Positions 1 to 7,935 of a stretch of 41,812 nucleotides of DNA are shown one piece after another. Both the position numbers and the translations under genes were made by a program. Origin of the DNA: VRUE01 sp963764365 (lineage in GTDB: Bacteria > Actinomycetota > Thermoleophilia > Solirubrobacterales > 70-9); assembly GCA_963764365.1 (NCBI GenBank), contig CAVXSI010000014.1:1-41812 (forward strand), given 5' to 3'. Below the pieces are notes generated by a model that had not been told where the DNA came from, made no database searches, and saw nothing but the letters and a program-made list of their open reading frames with translations. The stretch's first letter is position 1, and every line of letters begins with the position of its first letter.

Positions 1-1239
1 GCGGTCAACGGCTTCGTCGACGGCGTCTCGGCCGAGCTCGAGCGGCGCGGCCACGAGCTGCTGCGGATCGGCGCGGGCGAATCGGTCAAGCGGCGGCTGG
101 CCGGCGCCGCGCCGGACATCGTCCACGTGCACGAGCCGTTCGCGCCGAGCGTCTCCTCGGCGGCGCTGCGCCACTCGCACGCGCTCAACGTCGCCACCTT
201 CCACCGCGCCCAGGAGCGCCTCTTCTCGACCCAGGTCGCGCGGCCGCTGGTCGAGATCTTCTTCGGCCGCCTCGACGCGCGCACCGTCGCCGCGCCGGCG
301 ACCGGCGAGCTGCTCGAGCGCTACTTCCCCGGCTCCTACCAGCTGGTCGAGCCGGCCGGCGGGGAGCGCGGGTGGGCGACCGTCGCCGACGAGCTGGAAG
401 CGATCTACCGCCGCCTGCTCGCCCGCCGCCGCGATCCCGCCGGCGACCCGGCGGTGCGCGAGCGGATCGCGGCGCGGCCGCTGATCGAGGTCGACCTGCA
501 CATGCACACCGACCACTCGACCGACTGCGCGACGCCGGTCCGCGTGCTGCTGGAGACGGCGCGCGACCGCGGCCTCGGCGCGATCGCGATCACCGACCAC
601 AACGAGGTCTCGGGCGCGCTCGAGGCGCGCAAGATCGCCGAAGAGGAGATGGGCGACCTGAAGGTGATCGTCGCCGAGGAGGTGAAGACGGCCGAGCAGG
701 GCGAGGTGATCGGCCTCTTCCTCGAGCAGAAAATCCCGCGTGGGATGACGATGGCGGAGACGATCGCCGCGATCCGCGAGCAGGGAGGGCTGGTCTACGT
801 GCCGCACCCCTTCGACCGCCTGCACTCGGTGCCCGACTACGAGCACCTGCTCGACATCGTCGAGGAGATCGACATCCTCGAGGTCTTCAACCCGCGTGTG
901 GCGCTGACCTCGTTCAACGAGGAGGCCGAGCGCTTCGCCGGCAAGTACCGGATCGTGCCGGGCGCCGGCTCCGACAGCCACGTCGCCCAGGGGCTGGGCA
1001 GCGTGCGCGTGCGCATCCACGACTTCGACGGGCCGGCCGAGTTCCTCGAGGCGATGCGCGACGCCGACATCACCCGCAAGCACAAGAACCTCGTCTACGT
1101 GCAGGCGCTGAAGCTCTTGCAGACGACTGGGCGGCCGAAGGCGGCGAAGCGCAGCGTGCCCGACGCCAAACCGGTGCGCGGCGGCCAGCGGCGACGCCGG
1201 CGCCGCGCGGCGGGGGGCGCCGCGGGCGGCAAGAGCTGA
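1..1239 (+). CDS. Glycosyltransferase-4 fragment fused to a PHP-domain phosphoesterase (5' partial)
   Basis: The gene enters from the left edge; the frame is open from base 1, so the start is missing. The first ~120 visible residues look like the N-terminal lobe of a GT4 glycosyltransferase (DIVHVHEPFAPSVSS, then ATFH). Sequence resembling the usual end of such proteins (ADELEAIYRRLLARR) follows almost at once, so most of the C-terminal nucleotide-sugar lobe seems absent. From about residue 160 a PHP metal-dependent phosphoesterase domain follows with all its metal-ligand motifs: HMHTDHS, AITDHN, EEVKT, YVPHPFD and GSDSH. The end is Arg/Gly/Ala-rich and basic. The PHP part is secure; its substrate is unknown, and the glycosyltransferase activity is doubtful. 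The stop codon overlaps the next start (TGATG), indicating translational coupling. Confidence 0.8.
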   Translation, partial: AVNGFVDGVSAELERRGHELLRIGAGESVKRRLAGAAPDIVHVHEPFAPSVSSAALRHSHALNVATFHRAQERLFSTQVARPLVEIFFGRLDARTVAAPATGELLERYFPGSYQLVEPAGGERGWATVADELEAIYRRLLARRRDPAGDPAVRERIAARPLIEVDLHMHTDHSTDCATPVRVLLETARDRGLGAIAITDHNEVSGALEARKIAEEEMGDLKVIVAEEVKTAEQGEVIGLFLEQKIPRGMTMAETIAAIREQGGLVYVPHPFDRLHSVPDYEHLLDIVEEIDILEVFNPRVALTSFNEEAERFAGKYRIVPGAGSDSHVAQGLGSVRVRIHDFDGPAEFLEAMRDADITRKHKNLVYVQALKLLQTTGRPKAAKRSVPDAKPVRGGQRRRRRRAAGGAAGGKS

Positions 1240-1901
1240 TGCAGGAGGCGGGCGCGAAAGGAGCCGCGCCGGTCCCGTCAAAGAGGTCTGCCGGCGTGCC
1301 TGCGACCGACGACGAGATCCGAGAGAAGTACCTCGAGCGCGCGATCCGCGAGCTCAACCAGATGACCCATGAGCTGCAGGATTGCCCGCACTGCCCGCGC
1401 GGCAAGCTGATGCCGGTGCTCGGCTCCGGCCACCCGCAGGCTGACGTCTTCATGATCAAGCACGCCCCCGGCGTGGCCGAGATCGAAGAGGGCGTCGCCT
1501 TCTACGGGCGCGCCGGCAACGCGCTGATGAAAAGCTTCAAGCGGCTCGGGATCGACCCGCTGGTCGTCTACGGCACGCTCTGCATCAAGTGCCCGATCGC
1601 CGAGCCCGACCTCGCCGCCGAGGAGTGCGTGCGGCGCCTGGTCGAAGAGCTGGCGATCGTGCAGCCGAAGATCCTCGTCGTCATGGGCGAGCCCGCCCTG
1701 CGCACGCTCAACAAGCTCGAGATCCCGCTGGCGCGCAAGGTCGAGCCGCGCGAGGGCGAGATCCAGGCCTTCACCCCGACGATCGACGCCCTCTACACCC
1801 CCGACATCGACGAATCGCTCGACGAGGAGACCGCCAAGCAACGCTTCTGGCAGGCGTTTAAAGTGCTTGGTGACTGGTATGAGGATCTACCGCCGTACTG
1901 A
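1239..1901 (+). CDS. Uracil-DNA glycosylase superfamily protein with altered active-site motifs
   Basis: This 220-residue protein starts with ATG overlapping the stop of the PHP gene. It follows the family 4/5 UDG layout: CPHC near residue 48, a glycine-rich stretch ending FYGRAGNAL where family 4 has GEAPG..ED..G.PF.G.AG, then LCIKCPI and a further Cys (EEC) in positions used for the 4Fe-4S cluster. Two catalytic motifs are not canonical. The first reads KHAPG instead of GEAPG. Near the C-terminus, where HPS/HPA is expected, the sequence is YTPDID. It is therefore a cluster-containing UDG-fold protein whose base-excision activity is uncertain. The fold assignment is good; the function is inferred. 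Confidence 0.75.
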   Translation: MQEAGAKGAAPVPSKRSAGVPATDDEIREKYLERAIRELNQMTHELQDCPHCPRGKLMPVLGSGHPQADVFMIKHAPGVAEIEEGVAFYGRAGNALMKSFKRLGIDPLVVYGTLCIKCPIAEPDLAAEECVRRLVEELAIVQPKILVVMGEPALRTLNKLEIPLARKVEPREGEIQAFTPTIDALYTPDIDESLDEETAKQRFWQAFKVLGDWYEDLPPY

Positions 1902-1905
1902 CCCG

Positions 1906-2457
1906 ATGCGCACGCTGAGAATCGCGATCCCGATCTGCATCGTCGCCCTGCTGGGCGGGCTGCTCGCGAGCGGCGCCGGAGCGGCGCGCAAAGTGGGGAA
2001 AGGCCCAAAGCCGCCGAAGGCGGGCAGGTACGAAGGCAAGGTCGGGACCTTCGCCCGGATCATCTTCAACGTCAACGGGCGCAAGCGCGTGGTAGTGCGC
2101 TTCAACGCCGGGGTGAAAACGAACTGCCAGCGCACTTCGGACGGGTACATCACGGAAACGAAGAACTTGGCGACCGCGCCCGCCGAACAGGAACCGTCAA
2201 CGGTGCTGAGGATCAAGAAACAGCGCGGAAAGGCGGTTCCCGGGCGGCGCTGGTATTGGGGCTTCTCCGGCACCGCCCGCGACAAGGAGGGGGTCGAATG
2301 GGCGGTCGAAGGCGCCTTCGTCTCCCGGGCCAAGGCAAAGGGGGCCTTCCAGGCGAGCAAGTTCGAGTCGCTCTTCAACCCCCTGCTTCCCTTCGGGATC
2401 GACGGTCAGCTCTGCGCCGGCAGCGGCGAGTGGACCGCCGCGCTCAAACGCCGCTAG
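1906..2457 (+). CDS. Secreted protein of unknown function
   Basis: The product is 183 residues from the ATG at 1906. That start is preferred over the upstream in-frame start at 1867 because it gives a clean signal peptide: MRTLRIAIPICIVALLGGLL followed by ASGAGAA and a basic segment. The mature part is small and probably beta-rich, with two cysteines (KTNCQRT and GQLCAGSGEW) that could form a disulfide. No family is recognised. It follows the UDG-like gene by 4 bases and could share its transcript. Confidence 0.65.
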   Translation: MRTLRIAIPICIVALLGGLLASGAGAARKVGKGPKPPKAGRYEGKVGTFARIIFNVNGRKRVVVRFNAGVKTNCQRTSDGYITETKNLATAPAEQEPSTVLRIKKQRGKAVPGRRWYWGFSGTARDKEGVEWAVEGAFVSRAKAKGAFQASKFESLFNPLLPFGIDGQLCAGSGEWTAALKRR

Positions 2458-2470
2458 CTGCGACGGGCCG

Positions 2471-3253
2471 TCAGCTGAGGGCGGGCGCGGCGGCTTCGGC
2501 TACGGCTGACATCGCGTCAACCTTGGCGCTGGCGAGGCCACGGACGACGATTGTGTCGAGGGCGGTGTAGGCGGCGAGGGACTTTTGGGCGATGTCGCGG
2601 TCGGGGACGGCGACGCCGACCGTGCCCTCAGGCTCGCCGAGGCGGTCGAAGTGGTTGCGGTAGCCGGCGTGCAGGTCGCGGTAGAAGGACTCCTCCTTGG
2701 CGAGGCGCGCGGTGGCGTCGGGGCCGACGGCGGTACGCACGTAGCCGAGGACCGGCGGGCACTCGCGGCCCGCCTCGCTCGCCCCGGCTTCGACCTGGTT
2801 GCGGGCGCGGGCGGCGAACTCCGGCGTCATCCAGTTGAAGAAGGCGCCGTCGAACTCGGCCCCGGCGAGGGCGCACATCTTCGGGCCCATCGCGGCGAGC
2901 ACGAGGCGGACACCGGGCAGCGCCTCGCGCAGCGCCGGCAGCTGCTCGCGCATCTGCGTCAGCGGCTTCTTCGAGAAGCCGGCGCCGACCCCGAGCCAGA
3001 GCCGCTCCTTCTCGATCCCGAGCCGCTCGATGTCGGCGGCGATCTCCTCCGGCGGCGTGCGGTCGAGCGCGATTACGGCGACGCCGAGGTCGAGCTCGGG
3101 CGCCGCTCCAAACTCAGCCAGCGTCTCCAGCCCCTTCGCCCCCGGATGGTCGTTGGACCAAACGGAGTCGTAACCCAACTCCGCACAGCGCGCCGCAAGC
3201 GGCCGCGCCACCTCCGGATCGAGCCCGGCAGCGACTCCAAATCCCCGTGCCAT
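2471..3253 (-). CDS. LLM-class (luciferase-like) F420-dependent oxidoreductase
   Basis: This 260-residue protein has a luciferase-like TIM-barrel sequence: an N-terminal GFGVAAGLDPE strand, GYDSVWSNDHPG, LGVAVIALDRTPPEEIAADI, LWLGVGAGF, and a C-terminal DTIVVRGLAS strand. Short single-domain members of this type in actinobacteria usually use coenzyme F420 and oxidise or reduce small alcohols, imines or enones. The substrate cannot be read here. The gene is read convergently with the secreted protein, with 13 bases between them. It lies downstream of rlmD on the same strand, separated by a long inverted repeat. Confidence 0.8.
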   Translation of the reverse strand: MARGFGVAAGLDPEVARPLAARCAELGYDSVWSNDHPGAKGLETLAEFGAAPELDLGVAVIALDRTPPEEIAADIERLGIEKERLWLGVGAGFSKKPLTQMREQLPALREALPGVRLVLAAMGPKMCALAGAEFDGAFFNWMTPEFAARARNQVEAGASEAGRECPPVLGYVRTAVGPDATARLAKEESFYRDLHAGYRNHFDRLGEPEGTVGVAVPDRDIAQKSLAAYTALDTIVVRGLASAKVDAMSAVAEAAAPALS

Positions 3254-3294
3254 CGTCCGCAGCCTACATACGGTGCGCAGCCTGCGTCACCGTA

Positions 3295-3401
3295 GGAGGG
3301 CGGGCGTGTCCCCCTCCCGGAAACTCAAGAAACCACGCTGGAACCCGGAACCACGCCCCAGCTGCGCGACGGTTTCCGGGAGGGGGACACGCCCGCCCTC
3401 C
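3295..3401. repeat. 30-bp perfect inverted repeat
   Basis: Arms 3295-3324 and 3372-3401 are perfect reverse complements over 30 bp; the left arm begins GGAGGGCGGGCGTGTCCCCC. A 47-base spacer separates them. The repeat lies between the end of rlmD and the start of the oxidoreductase gene, both on the minus strand. It could terminate the rlmD transcript or be a dispersed palindromic element. It has no U-tract typical of a simple intrinsic terminator. Confidence 0.85.
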
Positions 3402-3405
3402 AGCG

Positions 3406-4737
3406 TCACGCCTTTTCGAATTCCGCCACGCACTCGATGTGCGGGGTCTGGGGGAACATGTCAACCGGCCTCACCCGGCGCAGGGTATAGCCCGCCTCGA
3501 CCAGTTGCGCCGCGTTCGGGGCGAGCGTGGTCGGGTTGCAGGAGACGTAGACGATCCGCTTCGCCTCGCACTCGAGCACGCGGCGGACGATCTTCTGCGA
3601 GAGGCCGGGCGCGGGGCGGGTCGAGCAGGACGACGTCGGGCTTGCCCGCTTGCTCGACCAGGGGGCGGACGCCGGTGCGGGCGCTGCCGGCCATGAAGCG
3701 GGCGTTGCCGATCCCATTGCGCTCGGCGTTCCGCTCCGCGTCGGCGATCGCCTCGGGCACGATCTCCAGCCCCCAGACCTCGCCCGCGCGGGCCGCCATC
3801 GTCAGCCCGATCGTGCCGATCCCGCAGTAGAGGTCGAAGACGCGCTCGGCGCCGCTCAGCCCGGCGTACTCGGCGGCGACCCCGTAGAGCCGCTCGGCCA
3901 TCTCGGTGTTGGTCTGGAAGAAGGCGTTGTAGGACATCTCGAAGTCGAGCCCGCAGAGGCTCTCGCGCAGCACCTCCTCGCCGAGGGCGCCTGTCGGGCC
4001 GTCGCTGCCGCCCGAGCCGGCGTCGACGACGGTGTGGAGGTCGACCGGGGGCTTGGGGAAGCGCTTCGGTGTGGTCACCAGCCGGGTCTGGATCTGGCCG
4101 CTGCGGCGGCCCTCGCGCACGACCAGGTTGCGGAGCATGCCGGTCCCGGCCTGGCGGTCGTAGGCGGTCGACCTCTTCTGCCCGCGCCCACTCGCGCACC
4201 TCGTTGCGGGCCGCGTTGCCGCGCTCGGAGGCGAGCCGGCAGTCCTCGATCCCGACGACGAGGTCCCAGCGGCCGCGCGGCGTGGAAGCCGAGCGCGGCG
4301 CCGTCCTCGCCCGGGCCGAAGGAGTATTCGAGCTTGTTGCGGTAGCGCCACTGTTCCTCGGCGGGGACGATCTGCTCCAGCTCGAAGCCGTCGAGCTCGC
4401 CGATCCGGCGCAGCGCCTCGTCGACCTGGCGCCGCTTCTGATCGAGCTGCTGCTCGTAGGCGAGGCCCTGCCACGGCGCGCCGGGGCAGGGCTCGCCTTC
4501 GTGCACGCAGGTGTTGGCGATGCGGTCGGCGCCGGGCCGCAGCAGCTCGACCGTGCGCGCCTCGGCGAAGCGCTTCTTCGGCTTGGTCACCTCGGCCCGC
4601 ACGAGGTCGCCCGGCAGGCCGCCGGAGACGAAGACGACGTAGCCGCCGGCACGGGCGACGCCGCGCCCGCCGTGGGCGAGCGAGTCGATCTCGAGCTCGA
4701 GTCGCTCGCCCTTGCGCGGGCGGGTCGCCGTCGTCAC
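3406..4737 (-). CDS. rlmD: RNA (uracil-C5)-methyltransferase, RlmD/TrmA family (frameshifted)
   Basis: This is a SAM-dependent methyltransferase that makes 5-methyluridine in rRNA, or possibly tRNA. It starts at a GTG at 4737, directly after the TAA of the lysine-rich protein gene. An N-terminal TRAM domain (residues 1-60; DSLAHGGRGVAR, GGLPGDLV) precedes a Cys-containing segment (CVHEGEPCPGAPWQ) that resembles the Fe-S motif. The methyltransferase domain has YNAFFQTNTEMAERL, FDLYCGIGTIGL, LLDPPRA and VYVSCNPTTLAPN, so SAM binding and the catalytic Cys are present. The coding frame changes near 4275, 4180 and 3615. All segments are collinear and of normal total length, so indels in the sequence are likely. 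TRAM favours RlmD-type rRNA methylation over TrmA. Confidence 0.8.
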
Positions 4738-5220
4738 TTAGCCGAGTTTTTTACGCGCGCGCCGCGCCGCCTGGGTCGCCTGTTTGCGCACCGGCGCGGT
4801 GTGGCCGCCGACCCCTTTGCGGGCCTGTTTGACCAGTCGTTCGAGCTCTTTGAGCATGCCGTCGGTCTGGCGCTTGCCGCGTTTGACCAGGTCGGAGACC
4901 ATCTTCTCGGCGTCGCCGCGGGTCATCCGGCCGCGCTTGACCGCGTCGTCGACGACGTCCTGCAGGCGGTCGCGGCTCAGCGTGACGCTCTGTTCGAGGC
5001 TCTCGCGAAACTGCTCGACGCTCTTGTCGAGTCCGGTGGCGCTGCCGCCGCTGCCAGCCGATTTTTTCGCTTTCGATTTGGCTTTCGGTTTCGCTTTGCC
5101 TTTGGCTTTCGTTTTCGATTTAGCCGCCGGTTTGGCTTTCGCTTTGGATTTGGCTTTTTTCGGTTTGGCGGCTTTCGCTTTTTTCGCCGATTTACCGGAT
5201 TTGGTTTTTTTCGCCGCCAT
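4738..5220 (-). CDS. Lysine/alanine-rich histone H1-like N-terminus with phasin-like coiled-coil domain
   Basis: This 160-residue protein starts at the ATG at 5220 behind a strong Shine-Dalgarno sequence (AGGAGGAAGC). Residues 1-53 are almost only Lys, Ala, Pro and Ser in KAKSKAK-type repeats, like histone H1 tails. Residues 64-135 form an amphipathic helical region with DAVKRGRMTRGDAEKMVSDLVKRGK, cited here in part, which resembles the phasin / polyhydroxyalkanoate regulator family. A basic end follows (ARRARKKLG). The expected role is a nucleoid- or granule-associated protein bridging DNA and PHA or other surfaces; this is inference. The upstream EEP-domain frame runs into this gene without a stop, probably because of an indel. 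Confidence 0.75.
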   Translation of the reverse strand: MAAKKTKSGKSAKKAKAAKPKKAKSKAKAKPAAKSKTKAKGKAKPKAKSKAKKSAGSGGSATGLDKSVEQFRESLEQSVTLSRDRLQDVVDDAVKRGRMTRGDAEKMVSDLVKRGKRQTDGMLKELERLVKQARKGVGGHTAPVRKQATQAARRARKKLG

Positions 5221-5272
5221 CCTTTGCTTCCTCCTGGGTCGCTGGGGTTGGGGTGTGGGACTGACTATGCCA

Positions 5273-6187
5273 CTACCGCGTTCGGCGGGTCGCAAACTCG
5301 CCTGCACGGGGGCGTGGTCGGAGAGGCGCAGCGCCAGGCCGTCCTCGGCCGGCTCGCGCCGCTCGGGCGGCCCTGGTGCGGCGGCTCGACCGTCGTCGAG
5401 GCCGCGGGCGAGCAGGTGGTCGATCGCGCCGGGCGCCGTCGGCGCGGCGAGGCCGAAGCGCTCGCGCAGCTCGTCGAAGACCGCGGGGCTCTGCCGCGGG
5501 CGCAGGTTGAGGTCGCCGCCGAAGATCAGCGGCGCCTCGCCCGGCCCAGGCGGTCGCCGCTTCGGCGGCGCGCAGCACGTCCGGCGATCGCGAGCGCCGG
5601 ATCGTGCGCGGAGGCGTGCAGGTTGGCGATGCAGAGGCCGTCGCCGGTCCCGGCACCAGCGCCGCCGTTCTCCGGGTCGGCGCCCGGCACGGCGATCCGC
5701 GTGAACGCCATCGCCCGCCGCTCGGGCCGCCCGCGATGGATCGCCAGCTCGCGCCGCTCGAGGGTCGCCTCCCGTTCCGGTGCGCCTTTTCCGCCTCACC
5801 GGAGGGAAAGGCGCACCGGAACGTCCGGACCAGGGTCAGGTTCGAGCCGCCCTCGCCGGAGGCGATCAGGTCGGGGTTGAGGCGCGCGGCGCGGCGCGCA
5901 GCGCGCCGAGCGAGTTGCGCGAGGTCAGCACGCCGTGCGGCTCGGCTTCGCAGGCGGCCGCGAGCGGCTGCCACCAGCGCGGCGGGCACTCCTGCAGCAG
6001 CGCGACGTCCCACTCGGCGCCGGCCAGCAGCCGCGGCGAACTCGTCGAGCAGCTCGCGGTTGACCTGGACGTGCGTGGCGCCGCGCTCGGTCCGCCGCAG
6101 CAGTCGCGAGCGCCAGGTGAACAGCGCCGGCTCGGGCGGGAAGTCGCGGCCGTGGAAGAGGTTCCAGGAGAGGGCCGTGAGCTGCAC
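5273..6187 (-). CDS. Endonuclease/exonuclease/phosphatase (EEP) family protein (frameshifted)
   Basis: The product is a metal-dependent phosphodiesterase of the DNase I-like fold. From the GTG at 6187 the sequence begins VQLTALSWNLFHGRDFPPEP. Then, in other frames, come WDVALLQECPP (metal-binding Glu), SNLTLVR, CIANLHAS, FGGDLNLRP, GAIDHLLARG and ALRLSDHAPV. These are the ordered motifs of the family. At least four indels separate the pieces. The frame carrying the last motif stays open into the downstream lysine-rich gene, so the end given here is a stop in a neighbouring frame and approximate. A 51-bp palindrome interrupts the coding region at 5773-5823. The 5' end is divergent from argF, with 19 bases between the start codons. 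The substrate (DNA, phospholipid or other) is not known. Confidence 0.7.
   Translation of the reverse strand: MQLTALSWNLFHGRDFPPEPALFTWRSRLLRRTERGATHVQVNRELLDEFAAAAGRRRVGRRAAAGVPAALVAAARGRLRSRAARRADLAQLARRAARRAARLNPDLIASGEGGSNLTLVRTFRCAFPSGEAEKAHRNGRRPSSGASWRSIAGGPSGGRWRSRGSPCRAPTRRTAALVPGPATASASPTCTPPRTIRRSRSPDVLRAAEAATAWAGRGAADLRRRPQPAPAAEPRGLRRAARALRPRRADGARRDRPPARPRPRRRSSRRTRAARAARAGRGRPGAAPLRPRPRAGEFATRRTR
5773..5823. repeat. 51-bp palindromic element inside the EEP gene
   Basis: Arms 5773-5789 and 5807-5823 are perfect 17-bp reverse complements (CGTTCCGGTGCGCCTTT on the left). The centre is almost self-complementary as well. The element is exactly 17 codons long. In the EEP frame it encodes residues such as TFRCAFPSGEAEKAHRN, between the family motif SNLTLVR and the following GREATLERREL. 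Confidence 0.8.
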
Positions 6188-6206
6188 GGGCCGTAGTATC
6201 CGCTGC

Positions 6207-7123
6207 TTGGCAAAGCGCGACTTCCTCACCGGCGAGGAGCTGGGCGCGTTCGAGCTCGGCAGCTGCTCGAGCTCGCCGCCGAGCTGAAAGCGGACCGGCG
6301 CGTTCGCGATTCGTCGGGCTCTGCACCACAAACAGCGAACGCGGGCGATCTCGCCGGGCGCAGCATCGCGCTCGTCTTCGAGAAGCCCTCGACGCGGACG
6401 CGGATCTCCTTCGAGGTCGGCGTCGCCGAGCTCGGGGCGACACCGATCGTCCTGCGCGGCGACGAAATGCAGCTCTCGCGCGGCGAGTCGATCGGCGACA
6501 CGGCCGCGTGCTCTCGCGCTACCTCGACGCGATCGTGATCCGCCCGGCTCGCACGAGGCCGTCGCCGAGCTGGCCGCGCGCCGCCGAGGTGCCGGTGATC
6601 AACGCGCTGACGCCGCTGCACCACCCCTGCCAGGCGCTCGCCGACCTGCTGACCCTGCGCGAGCGCTTCGGCGAGCTGCAGGGGCTGCGGCTCGCCTACG
6701 TCGGCGACGGCAACAACGTCGCCCGCTCGCTGGCGATCGCCTGCGAGCTGGCCGGGGTCGAGCTGGCCGTCGCCGCCCCCGACGGCTACCAGCTCGAGGA
6801 GGGGCACGGCGTCAAGCTCACGCGACGACCCGCGCGACGGCGGTCGCCGGCGCCGACGCGATCTACACCGACGTCTGGGTCAGCATGGGCGACGAGGAGG
6901 AGGCCGAGCGCCGCCGCGCCGACCTTGACGCCCTACCGCGTCGACGCCGATCTGCTCGCCGCCGCCAAGGACGACGCCGTCGTCCTCCACTGCCTGCCCG
7001 CCCACCCGGGCGAGGAGATCACCGCCGAGGTCCTCTACGGCGAGCGGTCCGCCGTCTGGGACCAGGCCGAGAACCGCCTGCACGCGCAGAAGGCGCTGCT
7101 GCTGCACGCTGCTCGCCGAGTAG
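6207..7123 (+). CDS. argF: Ornithine carbamoyltransferase (frameshifted)
   Basis: The enzyme converts ornithine and carbamoyl phosphate to citrulline in arginine synthesis, in the cytosol. The likely start is TTG at 6207 (LAKRDFLTGEELG). Family motifs appear in order: EKPSTRTRISFEVG (carbamoyl-phosphate loop), MQLSRGESIGDTA, PLHHPCQALADLL, LAYVGDGNNVARSL, YTDVWVSMG, VVLHCLPAHPGEEI (ornithine loop with Cys) and ENRLHAQKALLLH. The gene is of normal length, but the frame changes around 6258, 6495, 6560, 6830, 6925 and 7110. The stop TAG lies 2 bases before lgt. No other arginine genes are visible in the window. Confidence 0.85.
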
Positions 7124-7125
7124 CC

Positions 7126-7893
7126 ATGTACCCGGAGATCGACCTCGGCCCGCTGACGCTGCAGACCTTCGGGCTGATGTTCGCGTTCGCCTTCCTCGCC
7201 GCGGGCTGGCTGATCGTGGAAGCGGCTGGGGGAGATCGGCAAGCCGCGCCGACTGGGCCTACGAGATGGGCTTCTCGGCGCTGATCGGCGGCGTCGTCGG
7301 CTCGCGCCTCTACTTCGTCGTCCAGAACTACGACAGTGTCAAGGGACGACCTGCTCGGCAACCTCTTCGGCGGCTCGGGGCTGGTCTGGTACGGCGGCGC
7401 GATCGGCGGCGCGCTCGCCGTCCTGCTCTGGGCCTGGTACCGCGGCTTCCTCCGCCTGGCCCTGCTCGACCTCGCCGCGCCGGCGCTGGCGCTCGGCTAC
7501 GCGATCGGGCGGATCGGCTGCCAGCTCTCCGGCGACGGCGACTACGGCAAGGCCTGGAACGGGCCCTGGGCGATGTCCTACCCGGACGGCACCGTGCCGA
7601 CCGAGCAGGACGGTCCACCCGACGCCGGTCTACGAGACGCTGGCGATGGGCCTCGGCGCCTGGCTCCTCTGGCGGCTGCGCGACCGCTTCCGCGCCGGCG
7701 TCCTCTTCGCGATCTACCTGGTCTACGCGGGCGTCGAGCGCTTCCTGGTCGAGTTCGTCCGGCGCAACGACCACGTCGCGTCGGGCTGACCGGCGCCCAG
7801 CTCGAGAGCCTTGCAATGATGGTCGCCGGACTGGTCTGGCTGTACGTGGTGCGGCAGCGACACGGGACCCTGTCTCGCGACGGCCGCTGGTAA
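7126..7893 (+). CDS. lgt: Prolipoprotein diacylglyceryl transferase (frameshifted)
   Basis: This integral membrane enzyme moves diacylglycerol from phosphatidylglycerol to the lipobox Cys of prolipoproteins. It starts at the ATG at 7126 (MYPEIDLGPLTLQTFGLMFA), a typical Lgt N-terminus leading into the first membrane helix. Later motifs are GFSALIGGVVGSRL, GLVWYGGAIGG and the Lgt signature YAIGRIGCQLSGDGDYG. VYETLAMGLGAWLLW, GVERFLVEFVRRND and a last helix (LAMMVAGLVWLYVV) follow. Indels lie near 7225, 7335, 7610 and 7790. It follows argF closely and may be cotranscribed. The cytochrome c lipoprotein near 30.5 kb would be one of its substrates. Confidence 0.85.
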
Positions 7894-7935
7894 CGTTGCC
7901 CAGAAATCTTTGAGTTAAACGAGGAGGCGAGGGAA

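Noticed and set aside
4738..5799. A 353-residue fusion of the EEP domain and the lysine-rich protein
   Set aside because: The lysine-rich gene has its own strong ribosome-binding site and ATG; the fusion follows from a missing stop in an indel-rich gene.
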